Of a stretch of 64,000 bases of DNA, positions 1-9,159 are shown piece after piece (position 1 is the first letter of the stretch; each line of letters starts with the position of its first letter). This DNA is from Algibacter amylolyticus. GTDB taxonomy: Bacteria; Bacteroidota; Bacteroidia; Flavobacteriales; Flavobacteriaceae. The stretch is taken from contig NZ_JACHGE010000008.1 in assembly GCF_014202225.1 (NCBI RefSeq), forward strand, positions 133,912 through 197,911, read 5' to 3'. The position numbers were made by a program, and so were the translations under genes. A model generated the notes under the pieces. It made no database searches. It was not told the DNA's origin and was given only the letters and a program-made list of their open reading frames with translations.

Positions 1-174
1 TTGTATCGTTGAAGCTTCTAGTTTCCCAACATTCTAATTCGGTAGTAGGTTCTGTAGGTTGTGTACCTGTTACTTCCCACGCACAAGTTGTATCGTTAAA
101 GCTTCTAGTTTCCCAACATTCTAATTCGGTAGTAGGTTCCGCAGGTTGAGTGCCTTGGTTTTCCCAAACACAGG
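1..174 (-). repeat. Two 87-bp tandem repeats coding a 29-residue Cys/Trp unit
   Basis: Bases 1-87 and 88-174 are nearly identical and in frame with the peptidase gene. Each encodes a 29-residue unit with the pattern ECWETRSFNDTTCAWEVTGT followed by a QPTEPTTE-type spacer. A more diverged unit (CWDNYTYNYTTC) lies just upstream in the protein, near bases 175-215. The array continues off the window, so its copy number is unknown. Similar Cys/Trp repeats are found near the C-termini of large flavobacterial secreted proteins; a stalk or adhesive role is inference. Confidence 0.85.
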
Positions 175-3100
175 TAGTATAATTATATGTATAATTATCC
201 CAGCAGTTAGTTTGGGTAGGAGCATCTTGCTGAATTACTGTCACAACAGCAACACAAGTGTGAGTGTTACCAGAATCACTTGGATCTGTAGCTGTTAATG
301 TTACATTGTTTGTGCCAATATTTGCACATGTAAAACTAGAAATATCAATAGATAAATCTCCAAAGCTAGTTCCATCATCAAGATTTGCTGCGGTTATAGT
401 TACGTTGCCTGTAGCATCTAATGTAGCATCAATATTTTGACATGAAGCTATAGGGTCATTTGACTTAATATTGATTGTGTAATCCTCAACTTCGCCATAA
501 TTAAATGATTCACAAGGGTCATTAGCAAATTCACCTGTTATGTTATAATACTTTTGAATAATTCGCATTCTAGTTGTGCCAGCTAATGCATTACTAGGAA
601 TTGTAATATTGCCAGTAATAGGACTTGTAGTAGATGAAGGGTTGCTTAAAACTTGTTCTCCAGAATCTGTAAAATCACCATCCTGATTAAAATCTATCCA
701 AACAGATGTAGCTAATTCATATTGAGTTCCTGTATAATGTTTAGAAATCGATATTGTTTCAGTACTACCTGTTGGAATTAAATTATGACTTAACGATGTA
801 AAATTAGAATAGCCTGAAGTATTACCAGTAGAATTATTATCTATAGATCCAAATGATACATTATCTATGTAGAAATATGTACCATCGTCACCGTCTGCAG
901 AACAATATGAAACTGCTGTTGAAAACTGTGTTGAAGCTGAATAATTAGAATTGTTTACACATTTGCTACGCACTTGAACGTCATAATTTGTTGAATTATT
1001 TAGTCCTGTTAAGTTATGAGTTGTTGTTGATATGTTCAATACATCTATCCAGGTACCAGAAGTTGATTCTTTGTATCTAAGATCGTAAGTTGCTGATGGG
1101 GTATTGTCCCAATTTATTGTTGTGCTAGTACCTGTTATACTTGAAGCTGAAACATTCGTAGGAACATCTGTTACACAAGGTATCTCTAAACTAATTACTT
1201 TGAAATCATCAAAACTAAATCCATCAAAAGTAGTTGGATAGCCATCTGCTCTATTATTACTGTCTGAATCAAAAACAAAACGAAAACGAGCATTTGTTGC
1301 ACCTAATAAAAAACTATTTTCTGTGGCATCTATTGCTATCTCTTCCATGACCCATTTATCCATAGTATCGGCATCATAAACTAAACCAGCAGAGGCTTGA
1401 TTATTTTTGTCGTTAGTACTTTTACCTGTACTTGTGTTAGAGCTGTAGGTGGAAGTATATCTATTAGTCGCTTCGCTAGCACCGGGTTTAGTGTATTTAC
1501 CGCAAAGCGGGATCCATGTAGAACCATCTGTAGAACCTTGAATTTGAGCGAAATCAAAATTTCGTTCTAAATCCCATTTTGCGAAAAATTGAATTACTGA
1601 TGCTGTTGAACTAGATAAATCTATTGTAGAATTAAGTGTTAACCTTCTATTAGATTGACTATTTGCATATGAACCAGATGGCGCATAAGAAATAGCTTTT
1701 GTACCCGAATAGGCATCTGTTGTTGTTCCCCAAGTGCCTCCAGAAGCTGTCCAATTGGTTAAGTTATCTGTATCAGGGTTATCTTGGAATAATACATTAG
1801 GGTTAAAAGTTTTTATAATGTTAGCTCTATACATGACATAGCCATCATCATTAGTAACAGTAATTTCAAATTCAATTTTTTCATTATCTACTATAGATGT
1901 TTTTAAAGCATAGGGTACCGAAATAGTTCTTTGCTCTAGTTTGTTCCAACTACTTTGAACAGAAGTATAAGGGGCGTCATTACTTAAATCGAAAGTAGAA
2001 GAAGTAAATCTGATATTATTGTTAGGGGAAATTGGAGCTATACTTAATGTTATATCTCCTAATGTTTGTCCTAAATATTCTAACCCAAATTCTAAGTTAC
2101 CTGCAGTAGCTGTAATATCGCTAGAATTTAAATCATGAAACTGAGCAAACTTTCCGCTATGGTATGCATTTACAAAATTCATTCTTACGGCTCTTTGAGC
2201 TATATCTACAATTTGTGTTGCACTAGGCCAAAACGTACCTTCACTACCGTCATGTGCTCCGTTTTCAGGAGCTAAGGCTAAAATACCTTGTCCAGAACCG
2301 TTAGATCCGTTTAAATCAGTCGCTCCACCAAGCATCCAATCACTCATGTCGCCGTTTGCAATTGTTAATATATCTGGAGCTTCACCGTAAATATATCTGT
2401 TAAATCTAGTCATGTCATGACAAAACTTATGATATTCAGCTTCCCTTCCTGATGATGGTGCACCTGGGTAACCGTTGTATGAGTGAGGTATTAAATTTGA
2501 TTGAGCATGATGATTCATGGCTGTTTTAAATTCTCTAGTTGCCGAAAAGTTTCTAACAATTTGAGTTTCTGGCTCAGAAAAAGCAGAAGGGCCTCTGTAA
2601 GTACCACTACTTTGTGTTCCAGAAGAGCCAACACCACCATTGGCATAAATGCTATGGCTTCCCCAAAAATAATCGTAATTTCTGTTTAAATCAACACCTC
2701 TTACGTTATTGTTACCTGTGTTATAAGGTCCTAAGTTTTTACGTTGATAACCACCACCAGATGGTGCAATTTGCTCATTCCACATTAATCCATCTGGATT
2801 AGCTACAGGAATAAAATACATTTCATGATTATCCACCAAATTTTTAATCCCCGTATCTGTGTTATAATTTTCTAATACATACCACATATAGTAAATCAAG
2901 TTCATCATAGAACTTACTTCTCTAGAGTGTGTCATGCCAGAGTATAAAGATTCTGGTTCGTTAGGTTCATCTGTATCTGGATTGTCAGATATTCTTACAT
3001 AATATATAGGTTGACCGGCCCATGTATCATAAGTGCCGTTATTAGTATAAGAATTACCGTGGGTTACAGTCCCAGGAGAAGCATCTGTTTTTACGGATAT

Positions 3101-3616
3101 TAAATTAGGATATAACGCCCGCATCTGGTCTAGTTCTGCTAACATTTCACTATATGTTAAACATCCCATCATACTTCCTAAATTGAAGTTGGTTGGTACG
3201 TCCCAGTCTACTTCTGTACAGCCTTCATATTGAATAAAGTTATTTATACTTTTACTTTTAGTACTTAAGGATTTATTAGCTAATTTTTTAGCTTTTTTTG
3301 CTTCTAACGCAGCTTTAGCTATAGGAAGTTCTATTTCGTTTTTCTTTTTATAATATTCAATTAGATCTTCTACCATAATAGTATATGGTATATTTTGTTG
3401 ATATAAAGCGTCTAATTCTCCTTCACCTAGTTCTAAAATTAAACTATTGTCTTTAAAAATTGCGCCACAGGCTAAATCAATACCAGCAACTTTAACTTTT
3501 AAGAGTTGGTCTTTAGTTGGATTGTTTATTTTAATTCTCTTTGCGCTAATATTTTGAGAGAATGTAAGTTGCACCATTAACAATAGAATAGCACTTAGTA
3601 GAGTAATTTTTTTCAT
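1..3616 (-). CDS. Secreted M14 zinc carboxypeptidase, multidomain (partial, C-terminus off the window)
   Basis: Read on the minus strand from ATG at 3616, the frame stays open to base 1 (over 1200 residues). A signal peptide (MKKITLLSAILLLMVQLTFS) is followed by a propeptide-like stretch. An M14 metallopeptidase domain follows at about residues 125-470, with the HSRE (HxxE) zinc motif near residue 228, a third zinc His in NHHAQSN, a substrate-binding NRN and a likely catalytic Glu in LAPENG. Next come an Ig/CARDB-like region, a MAM/jelly-roll-like region, a fibronectin III domain, a GEVED domain ending in GEVEDYTI, an HYR-like region and Cys/Trp repeats. It should hydrolyse peptides outside the cell; the T9SS tail expected for such proteins would lie beyond the edge. 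It is transcribed divergently from the fucose cluster and has no evident link to it. The peptidase call is solid; the substrate is unknown. Confidence 0.9.
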   Translation of the reverse strand, partial: MKKITLLSAILLLMVQLTFSQNISAKRIKINNPTKDQLLKVKVAGIDLACGAIFKDNSLILELGEGELDALYQQNIPYTIMVEDLIEYYKKKNEIELPIAKAALEAKKAKKLANKSLSTKSKSINNFIQYEGCTEVDWDVPTNFNLGSMMGCLTYSEMLAELDQMRALYPNLISVKTDASPGTVTHGNSYTNNGTYDTWAGQPIYYVRISDNPDTDEPNEPESLYSGMTHSREVSSMMNLIYYMWYVLENYNTDTGIKNLVDNHEMYFIPVANPDGLMWNEQIAPSGGGYQRKNLGPYNTGNNNVRGVDLNRNYDYFWGSHSIYANGGVGSSGTQSSGTYRGPSAFSEPETQIVRNFSATREFKTAMNHHAQSNLIPHSYNGYPGAPSSGREAEYHKFCHDMTRFNRYIYGEAPDILTIANGDMSDWMLGGATDLNGSNGSGQGILALAPENGAHDGSEGTFWPSATQIVDIAQRAVRMNFVNAYHSGKFAQFHDLNSSDITATAGNLEFGLEYLGQTLGDITLSIAPISPNNNIRFTSSTFDLSNDAPYTSVQSSWNKLEQRTISVPYALKTSIVDNEKIEFEITVTNDDGYVMYRANIIKTFNPNVLFQDNPDTDNLTNWTASGGTWGTTTDAYSGTKAISYAPSGSYANSQSNRRLTLNSTIDLSSSTASVIQFFAKWDLERNFDFAQIQGSTDGSTWIPLCGKYTKPGASEATNRYTSTYSSNTSTGKSTNDKNNQASAGLVYDADTMDKWVMEEIAIDATENSFLLGATNARFRFVFDSDSNNRADGYPTTFDGFSFDDFKVISLEIPCVTDVPTNVSASSITGTSTTINWDNTPSATYDLRYKESTSGTWIDVLNISTTTHNLTGLNNSTNYDVQVRSKCVNNSNYSASTQFSTAVSYCSADGDDGTYFYIDNVSFGSIDNNSTGNTSGYSNFTSLSHNLIPTGSTETISISKHYTGTQYELATSVWIDFNQDGDFTDSGEQVLSNPSSTTSPITGNITIPSNALAGTTRMRIIQKYYNITGEFANDPCESFNYGEVEDYTINIKSNDPIASCQNIDATLDATGNVTITAANLDDGTSFGDLSIDISSFTCANIGTNNVTLTATDPSDSGNTHTCVAVVTVIQQDAPTQTNCWDNYTYNYTTCVWENQGTQPAEPTTELECWETRSFNDTTCAWEVTGTQPTEPTTELECWETRSFNDT

Positions 3617-3952
3617 CAGATTTAGGGGATTGAATGAATTTGTGGGGCGAATATAGGATAATAATTGAAATATCATCCATGAAGTGCTAAAAAAATCGAT
3701 GAAATACATATTTTTATTTGATTTAGGTCATAAAGTACTACTCTTATGGCATGAATAATTAAAAACGAATTAATGATTTACAATCTCATTATCAAACAGA
3801 TGAAATTGCTGTATTTTGATTTAATAATTGCTGTATTTCATATTTAGATAGGTGTAGAGCAAAATAAGTACCATATTGAGTCAAAATTTAGGAAGACTAC
3901 GGTGTTTTTTTGTATTACTATTGTACCATATTGTAATTACCATAACCGTATT
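3617..3952. promoter_or_regulatory. Divergent intergenic region with two direct-repeat pairs, upstream of the fucose operon
   Basis: This 336-bp AT-rich gap separates the minus-strand peptidase from the plus-strand fucose cluster. It contains AATTGCTGTATTT twice (starting 3804 and 3826, exactly 22 bp apart, two helical turns) and GTACCATATTG twice (3868-3878 and 3923-3933, 55 bp apart). Same-face direct repeats fit regulator binding sites for the catabolic operon, but no regulator gene lies within the window next to it. I see no clear TAnnTTTG -7 box. Confidence 0.4.
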
Positions 3953-5614
3953 ATGAAATCAGATCAAAAAATATTAAAAATTCACGAGAAGGATAATGTT
4001 CTCGTTGCATTGGCAGATTTAAAAAAAGGAACAGAAGTTGTTTACGACTCAAAAACTTATGTTTTACAAAACGATATTCCTGCTAAGCACAAATTTGTAA
4101 CCGAAACTTTAGCAAAAGGAGATTTGGTTTACATGTATGGTGTTCTAGTTGGTAAAGCTAAAAAAGATATCGCTAAGGGTGATATGATTAGCACGACCAA
4201 TCTAGTGCATGATACCGAAAGTTATGGTGTGAACGATACTAACGAAAAAGAAGTTTGGCTCGCTCCAGATATTTCAAAATTTGTTAATAAAACATTTAAT
4301 GGATACCATAGAGGAGATGGCAAAGTAGGTACAGAAAACAATTGGTTAATTATACCATTAGTTTTTTGTCAGAATAGAAATGTGGAGGTTTTAAAGCAAG
4401 CTTTAGTTGAAAAATTAGGTTACGGAAAAAAACAACATTTAGGATTAGATGTTGATGCTTTAATTAGCGATTATAAATCAGGAGTTTCAGCGGAAGCAAT
4501 TTTAGAAAAGGATATTTTAAAAGAAGGTGAAGATGCTTCTAAAAACATGTTATTTCCTAATGTAGATGGTGTAAAGTTTTTAACCCACGATGGTGGTTGT
4601 GGTGGTGCAACTTCAGATGCTGTAACCTTGTGTAACTTATTAGCAGGTTATATTAATAATCCTAATGTAGCAGGAGCAACAGTATTAAGTTTAGGTTGTC
4701 AACATGCGCAGGCAAGTATACTTCAAGATGCCTTATCAAAAATGGCATCAGCTAACACAAAACCTGTTTATGTATTAGAGCAGCAACAAAGTGTTTCAGA
4801 AAAAGAATTATTAGCAGATGCTGTTAAGCACACCTTTGTAGGGTTAATGGAAGCAAACAAGATTGAAAGAAAACCAGCAAGTCTATCTAAACTAGTTATA
4901 GGTTTAGAGTGTGGTGGATCTGATGGGTTTTCAGGTATTTCGGCTAATCCAACTTTAGGTTATGTGTCCGATTTAATTGTGGGGCTTGGTGGTGCAACCG
5001 TGTTATCAGAATTTCCAGAATTAAACGGTGTGGAGCAGGAATTAATTAATCGTTGTACAGATTCAGAAAAAGCAAAAAAGTTTTCTCATATTATGTCAAC
5101 TTACAACTCTAAAGCAGAAGCTTTAGGTGCAGCATTCTCAATGAATCCTTCACCAGGAAATATAAAAGATGGTTTAATTACCGATGCTATAAAATCTGCA
5201 GGAGCAGCTAAAAAAGGCGGAACATCGCCAGTAGAAGATGTTTTAGATTATACCGAGCAAGTTGTAAAACCTGGTTTAAACTTATTATGCACACCAGGAA
5301 ACGATGTGGAATCTACAACAGGATTAGCGGGCTCAGGGTGTAATGTTATTTTATTCACAACAGGATTAGGTACTCCAACCGGAAACCCAATTACACCCGT
5401 TGTAAAAGTATCTACCAACACTAAATTATTCAATAAAATGAATGATATTATTGATTTTAATACAGGTACTATTATAGAAGGTGAAAAAACTATTGAACAA
5501 GCTGGCGAAGAATTATTGGATTTTGTAATTGAGGTTGCTAGCGGAAAGCAAACGAAAGCAAGACAACTAAAACAAGACGATTTTATTCCATGGAAACGCG
5601 GCATGTCTTTATAA
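3953..5614 (+). CDS. UxaA/altronate dehydratase-family sugar-acid dehydratase, probable L-fuconate dehydratase
   Basis: A 553-residue protein that should dehydrate a sugar acid, here inferred to turn L-fuconate into 2-keto-3-deoxy-L-fuconate. The N-terminal 90 or so residues form a SAF-like domain (LKKGTEV, DIAKGDMI). The catalytic part carries family motifs FNGYHRGDGKVGTEN, HDGGCGGATSDA, LSLGCQHAQ, GLECGGSDGFSG and NPSPGNIKDGL, with Cys residues that fit iron binding in this family. I start it at the ATG at 3953; an in-frame GTG at 3902 adds 17 residues that do not resemble the family. It leads the fucose cluster, 30 bp before the next gene. The family usually acts on altronate or galactarate, so the substrate is inferred from context. 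No enolase-superfamily fuconate dehydratase is present, which fits this gene filling that step. Confidence 0.85.
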   Translation: MKSDQKILKIHEKDNVLVALADLKKGTEVVYDSKTYVLQNDIPAKHKFVTETLAKGDLVYMYGVLVGKAKKDIAKGDMISTTNLVHDTESYGVNDTNEKEVWLAPDISKFVNKTFNGYHRGDGKVGTENNWLIIPLVFCQNRNVEVLKQALVEKLGYGKKQHLGLDVDALISDYKSGVSAEAILEKDILKEGEDASKNMLFPNVDGVKFLTHDGGCGGATSDAVTLCNLLAGYINNPNVAGATVLSLGCQHAQASILQDALSKMASANTKPVYVLEQQQSVSEKELLADAVKHTFVGLMEANKIERKPASLSKLVIGLECGGSDGFSGISANPTLGYVSDLIVGLGGATVLSEFPELNGVEQELINRCTDSEKAKKFSHIMSTYNSKAEALGAAFSMNPSPGNIKDGLITDAIKSAGAAKKGGTSPVEDVLDYTEQVVKPGLNLLCTPGNDVESTTGLAGSGCNVILFTTGLGTPTGNPITPVVKVSTNTKLFNKMNDIIDFNTGTIIEGEKTIEQAGEELLDFVIEVASGKQTKARQLKQDDFIPWKRGMSL

Positions 5615-5644
5615 CATATAAACTACAAAACTAATTAAATAACC

Positions 5645-6427
5645 ATGACAAAATTTAGTTTAAAAAACAAAGTAGCCCTAGTCACGGGTGGCGGAAGCGG
5701 TATAGGTAAAGCCATATCGTTAACCTTTGCAAAACAAGGTGCAGAAGTACATATTTTAGATTTTAATCTAGAAGCTGCACAAGACACTGTTAATGAAATT
5801 GAAGCTTTAGGCGAAAAAGCAGCAGCTCATAAATGTGATGTCGCTAATCAATCTAATGTTGAAAATATTGTAAAGTCAATATCAGATAAAGGTACTATCG
5901 ATATTTTAATTAATAACGCAGGTATTGCTCATGTTGGTAATATTGAAGCTTGTGAAGAAGCCGATTTAGATCGTCTATATAACGTAAACATAAAAGGTGT
6001 TTATAATTGTATTAAAGCGTGTTTACCAGCTTTAAAGAAAACAGGTAATGGTGTTATTTTAAACCTAGCATCAATAGCATCAACAGTTGGAATTAACGAT
6101 CGTTTTGCATATTCCATGACTAAAGGAGCGGTTTTAACCATTACATATTCTATCGCTAAAGATTTTATTAAAGACGGTATTCGTTGTAACTGTATTGCTC
6201 CAGGTCGTGTACATACGCCTTTTGTTGATAATTTTATAAAAAATAATTACCCTGGTAAAGAGGAAGAAATGTTCGATAAATTATCAAAAACACAACCAAT
6301 TGGTCGTATGGGTAAACCTCAAGAAATGGCAGATTTAGTACTGTTTTTATGTTCGGATGAAGCTGGGTTTATTACAGGTTCAAACTACGCTATTGATGGT
6401 GGATTTGTAACATTAAACGGAAATTAA
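5645..6427 (+). CDS. SDR dehydrogenase, probable 2-keto-3-deoxy-L-fuconate dehydrogenase
   Basis: A 260-residue classical short-chain dehydrogenase. The Rossmann motif TGGGSGIG is at residues 15-22, with NNAG near residue 90, the catalytic Ser in LASIAS and YSMTK supplying the YxxxK pair. The C-terminus ends in the usual TGSNYAIDGGF. In the non-phosphorylative fucose pathway described in Xanthomonas, an SDR oxidises 2-keto-3-deoxy-L-fuconate to 2,4-diketo-3-deoxy-L-fuconate with NAD+. The position between the dehydratase and the FAH hydrolase fits that step. Spacing is 30 bp upstream and 31 bp downstream, consistent with one operon. The SDR family is certain; which of the two SDRs in the cluster takes which step is inferred from gene order and similarity. 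Confidence 0.85.
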   Translation: MTKFSLKNKVALVTGGGSGIGKAISLTFAKQGAEVHILDFNLEAAQDTVNEIEALGEKAAAHKCDVANQSNVENIVKSISDKGTIDILINNAGIAHVGNIEACEEADLDRLYNVNIKGVYNCIKACLPALKKTGNGVILNLASIASTVGINDRFAYSMTKGAVLTITYSIAKDFIKDGIRCNCIAPGRVHTPFVDNFIKNNYPGKEEEMFDKLSKTQPIGRMGKPQEMADLVLFLCSDEAGFITGSNYAIDGGFVTLNGN

Positions 6428-6458
6428 AAATACTATATAAATTTAAAGACTTAATAAG

Positions 6459-7316
6459 ATGAAATTAATAAGATTTGGAGCAGTAGGAAGTGAGCAACCA
6501 GGTGTACAATTAGAGGATGGAACAATCATCGATGTATCGGCTTTTGGAACAGATTATAATGAAGAGTTTTTTGGAAACGAAGGTATTGAAAAGCTTGAAG
6601 CTTGGTTGAAAGACAACCAAAAATCTTGTCCAATAGTTGGTGATGATGTACGTTTAGGAGTACCATTAACAAGACCATCTAAAATTGTTTGTGTTGGTTT
6701 AAATTATGCGCAACATGCAGCCGAAGCTGGTATGGAAATACCAAAAGAGCCTGTTTTGTTTTTTAAAGCGACGTCTTCGTTAGTAGGTCCAAATGATGAT
6801 GTAATTATCCCTAAAGGTGGCGATAAAACAGATTGGGAAGTAGAATTATCTATAGTTATTGGGAAAAAAGCATCTTATGTTGATAAGGCTGATGCTTACA
6901 ATCATATTGCTGGTTATGTGTTACATAACGATGTTAGTGAGCGTGCTTTTCAATTAGAGCGTTCAGGACAATGGTGTAAAGGAAAAGGTTGTGATACATT
7001 TGCGCCTGTAGGACCATTTATTGCTACTAAAGATGAAATTAAAGATCCTAACAATTTAAATCTTTGGTTAAAGTTAAATGGCGAAGTCATGCAAAATAGT
7101 TCAACTTCAGATTTTATTTTTAATGTGGAGTATGTAGTGAGTCACATTAGCCAATTCATGACCTTATTACCAGGAGATATTATCTCTACAGGTACTCCAT
7201 TTGGTGTTGGTTTAGGTTTAACACCTCCAGTATATTTAAAGCCTGGTGATGTTATGGAATTAGGTATTGAAGGTTTAGGTGTGTCAAGACAAGTTTGTAA
7301 GGCATACACTAAATAA
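6459..7316 (+). CDS. FAH-family hydrolase, probable 2,4-diketo-3-deoxy-L-fuconate hydrolase
   Basis: A 285-residue fumarylacetoacetate hydrolase-family enzyme. The N-terminal segment (about 1-65) precedes the FAH fold, marked by KIVCVGLNYAQHAAE, the metal-binding region DWEVELSIVIG, HNDVSER and the active-site loop GQWCKGKGCDTFAPVGP. The end contains SQFMTLLPGDIISTGTPFGVG. In this pathway the enzyme cleaves 2,4-diketo-3-deoxy-L-fuconate into pyruvate and L-lactate. That product explains the L-lactate dehydrogenase further along the cluster. It is the last gene before a hairpin, so the first three genes may form their own transcription unit. Close relatives act on the rhamnose or arabinose counterparts, so exact substrate is inferred. 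Confidence 0.85.
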   Translation: MKLIRFGAVGSEQPGVQLEDGTIIDVSAFGTDYNEEFFGNEGIEKLEAWLKDNQKSCPIVGDDVRLGVPLTRPSKIVCVGLNYAQHAAEAGMEIPKEPVLFFKATSSLVGPNDDVIIPKGGDKTDWEVELSIVIGKKASYVDKADAYNHIAGYVLHNDVSERAFQLERSGQWCKGKGCDTFAPVGPFIATKDEIKDPNNLNLWLKLNGEVMQNSSTSDFIFNVEYVVSHISQFMTLLPGDIISTGTPFGVGLGLTPPVYLKPGDVMELGIEGLGVSRQVCKAYTK

Positions 7317-7333
7317 ATAATTTTTTTTAGTTA

Positions 7334-7371
7334 CAGAAACATGAGTCGTCAAATGGTGTCTCATGTTTCTG
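7334..7371 (+). terminator. Stem-loop, probable terminator or attenuator
   Basis: Perfect 12-bp arms (CAGAAACATGAG, 7334-7345, and its complement at 7360-7371) enclose a 14-nt loop. The T-run downstream is short (TTTGC), so termination may be partial. It lies 17 bp after the FAH gene and 118 bp before the lactonase gene. The rest of the 173-bp gap is AT-rich with no clear promoter box. Confidence 0.6.
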
Positions 7372-7489
7372 TTTGCTAAAAGCTCAATATTATTTTCTTG
7401 TTTTCGGGTGTTTAAAGATTATTAGCCTCCGGAAATTCATCTGTAAATAAGCATTGTTTTAAATATTTAATTTAAGAAAATATTATATC

Positions 7490-8314
7490 ATGATTATTGA
7501 TTCACATCAGCATTTTTGGATTTATGATGCAGTTAGAGATAGCTGGATTGATGAAACTATGAGTGTTATTAGAAAAGATTTTCTTCCTAAAGACTTAAAA
7601 CCTATTTTAGATGCTAATCATGTAGAAGGGTGTATTGCTGTGCAAGCAGATCAATCAGAAAAGGAAACCGAATTTTTACTTCAATGTGCAGAACAAAATC
7701 CTTTTATAAAAGGTGTTGTAGGTTGGGTAGATTTATGTGATGATAATGTTGAAGCACGTTTAAGTCATTTTTCAAAAAACAAGAACCTTAAAGGCATACG
7801 TCATATTGTACAAGCCGAAAAGGACGATTTTGTTTTAGGTGAAGATTTTCAACGCGGTATTAGTAAACTAAGTACCTTTAATTTGGTTTATGATATCTTG
7901 GTGTTTCCAAGCCAATTGGAAAATGCTATTAAATTAGTTGAAAAATTTCCTGACCAAAAATTTGTACTCGATCATATTGCAAAACCTCAAATTTCAGAAG
8001 GATTAAACGAAAAATGGGTAAAAAATATTAAGCAGTTAGCAGCATATAAAAATGTAGCGTGTAAAATTTCTGGAATGGTTACCGAAACCGAAAATTTTAA
8101 TTGGACACCAGATCAATTTACGCCGTTTTTAGATAGTATTGTTAATGCTTTTGGAACGGATCGTATTATGTTTGGATCCGATTGGCCGGTATGTTTATTG
8201 GCTGGCGAGTATAAAAGTGTATTACAACTAATTGAAAATTATTTTATTGATTTTTCCAATGAAGATAAAAAATTGATCATGGGAAGAAACGCCATAAAAT
8301 ATTATAATTTATAA
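7490..8314 (+). CDS. Amidohydrolase-superfamily lactonase, probable L-fuconolactonase
   Basis: A 274-residue member of the COG3618 amidohydrolase group. The metal-binding HxH is in DSHQHFW (residues 4-10). Later motifs are GIRHIVQAE, LDHIAKP and FGSDWPV, whose Asp is the usual final catalytic residue. The enzyme should open L-fucono-1,5-lactone to L-fuconate, the step between the dehydrogenase (next gene) and the dehydratase (first gene). It is followed 17 bp later by the SDR gene. A 173-bp gap with a hairpin separates it from the FAH gene, so it may have its own promoter. Lactonases of this group also serve rhamnose and galactose pathways; specificity is inferred from the cluster. Confidence 0.85.
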   Translation: MIIDSHQHFWIYDAVRDSWIDETMSVIRKDFLPKDLKPILDANHVEGCIAVQADQSEKETEFLLQCAEQNPFIKGVVGWVDLCDDNVEARLSHFSKNKNLKGIRHIVQAEKDDFVLGEDFQRGISKLSTFNLVYDILVFPSQLENAIKLVEKFPDQKFVLDHIAKPQISEGLNEKWVKNIKQLAAYKNVACKISGMVTETENFNWTPDQFTPFLDSIVNAFGTDRIMFGSDWPVCLLAGEYKSVLQLIENYFIDFSNEDKKLIMGRNAIKYYNL

Positions 8315-8331
8315 ACTAAATAACCGTAAGA

Positions 8332-9111
8332 ATGGACTTAAATTTAAAAGATAAAGTAATAATAGTTACCGGCGGATCTAAAGGTATAGGCTTAGGTATA
8401 GTAGAATCTCTTATTCGCGAAGAAGCTATTCCTGTAATAATTACTAGAAATAAAGCGAGTGTAGATGAGGTAATCGAAGTATTTAAAACCCAAGGTACAA
8501 ATATTACTTATGCGTTGGCAGAACTTACAGATCCAGAACAATGTAAAAATGCAGTTCAATCTGTAGTAGATAAACATGGTCGTATAGACGGGCTTGTAAA
8601 TAATGCTGGTGTAAACGATGGTGTTGGATTAGAAAGTGGCGATTACGAAGGATTCATGTCGTCATTAAAACGTAATGTCGTTCATTATTATTTAATGGCG
8701 CATTATGCTTTACCAGAACTTAAAAAGAGTAAAGGTGCTATAGTAAATATAGGATCTAAAACGGCCGATACTGGTCAAGGCGGTACATCGGGTTATGCAG
8801 CTTCTAATGGAGGAAGAAATGCCTTAACTAGAGAGTGGGCTGTGGAGTTGTTGCCATATAGCATTCGTGTAAATGCTTTAATTGTTGCAGAATGTTACAC
8901 ACCATTATACGAAAAATGGATTAGTACGTTCCCAGATAAAGAAGAAAAATTAGCAGCCATTACAAAGAATATTCCATTAGAAAATAGAATGACTTCTGCT
9001 GAAGAAATTGGAGATACCGTAGCTTTTTTACTATCTAGTAAATCGAGCCATACAACAGGGCAGTTATTGTATGTGGATGGCGGTTACACACATTTAGATC
9101 GTTCCATTTAA
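8332..9111 (+). CDS. SDR oxidoreductase, probable L-fucose dehydrogenase, with Asn in place of the catalytic Lys
   Basis: A 259-residue short-chain dehydrogenase expected to oxidise L-fucose to L-fuconolactone. It has VTGGSKGIG at residues 12-20, NNAGVNDG near residue 90, and a catalytic Ser in NIGSKTAD. The active-site Tyr is in SGYAASNGGRNALTREWA: where classical SDRs have YxxxK this reads YAASN, so the Lys is Asn. The C-terminus has TGQLLYVDGGYTH. It follows the lactonase by 17 bp and precedes the permease by 48 bp. The role is inferred from cluster logic and from resemblance to sugar dehydrogenases of this type. The Asn may be a subfamily trait rather than a loss of function, since the rest of the active site is intact. 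Confidence 0.75.
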   Translation: MDLNLKDKVIIVTGGSKGIGLGIVESLIREEAIPVIITRNKASVDEVIEVFKTQGTNITYALAELTDPEQCKNAVQSVVDKHGRIDGLVNNAGVNDGVGLESGDYEGFMSSLKRNVVHYYLMAHYALPELKKSKGAIVNIGSKTADTGQGGTSGYAASNGGRNALTREWAVELLPYSIRVNALIVAECYTPLYEKWISTFPDKEEKLAAITKNIPLENRMTSAEEIGDTVAFLLSSKSSHTTGQLLYVDGGYTHLDRSI

Positions 9112-9159
9112 TAGTAAAAAAACAAGAATTACAAACTAATACTAAACCAATAAAATATA

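Noticed and set aside
1-174. 87-bp repeats as a CRISPR array
   Set aside because: The units are contiguous without spacers and encode an in-frame protein repeat.
3902-3952. GTG start giving a 17-residue N-terminal extension to the dehydratase
   Set aside because: The extra residues do not look like the SAF domain start, and the ATG at 3953 begins the recognisable domain.
5248-5604. Minus-strand frame of 118 residues within the dehydratase gene
   Set aside because: It is a shadow of a well-supported gene on the plus strand and has no family features.
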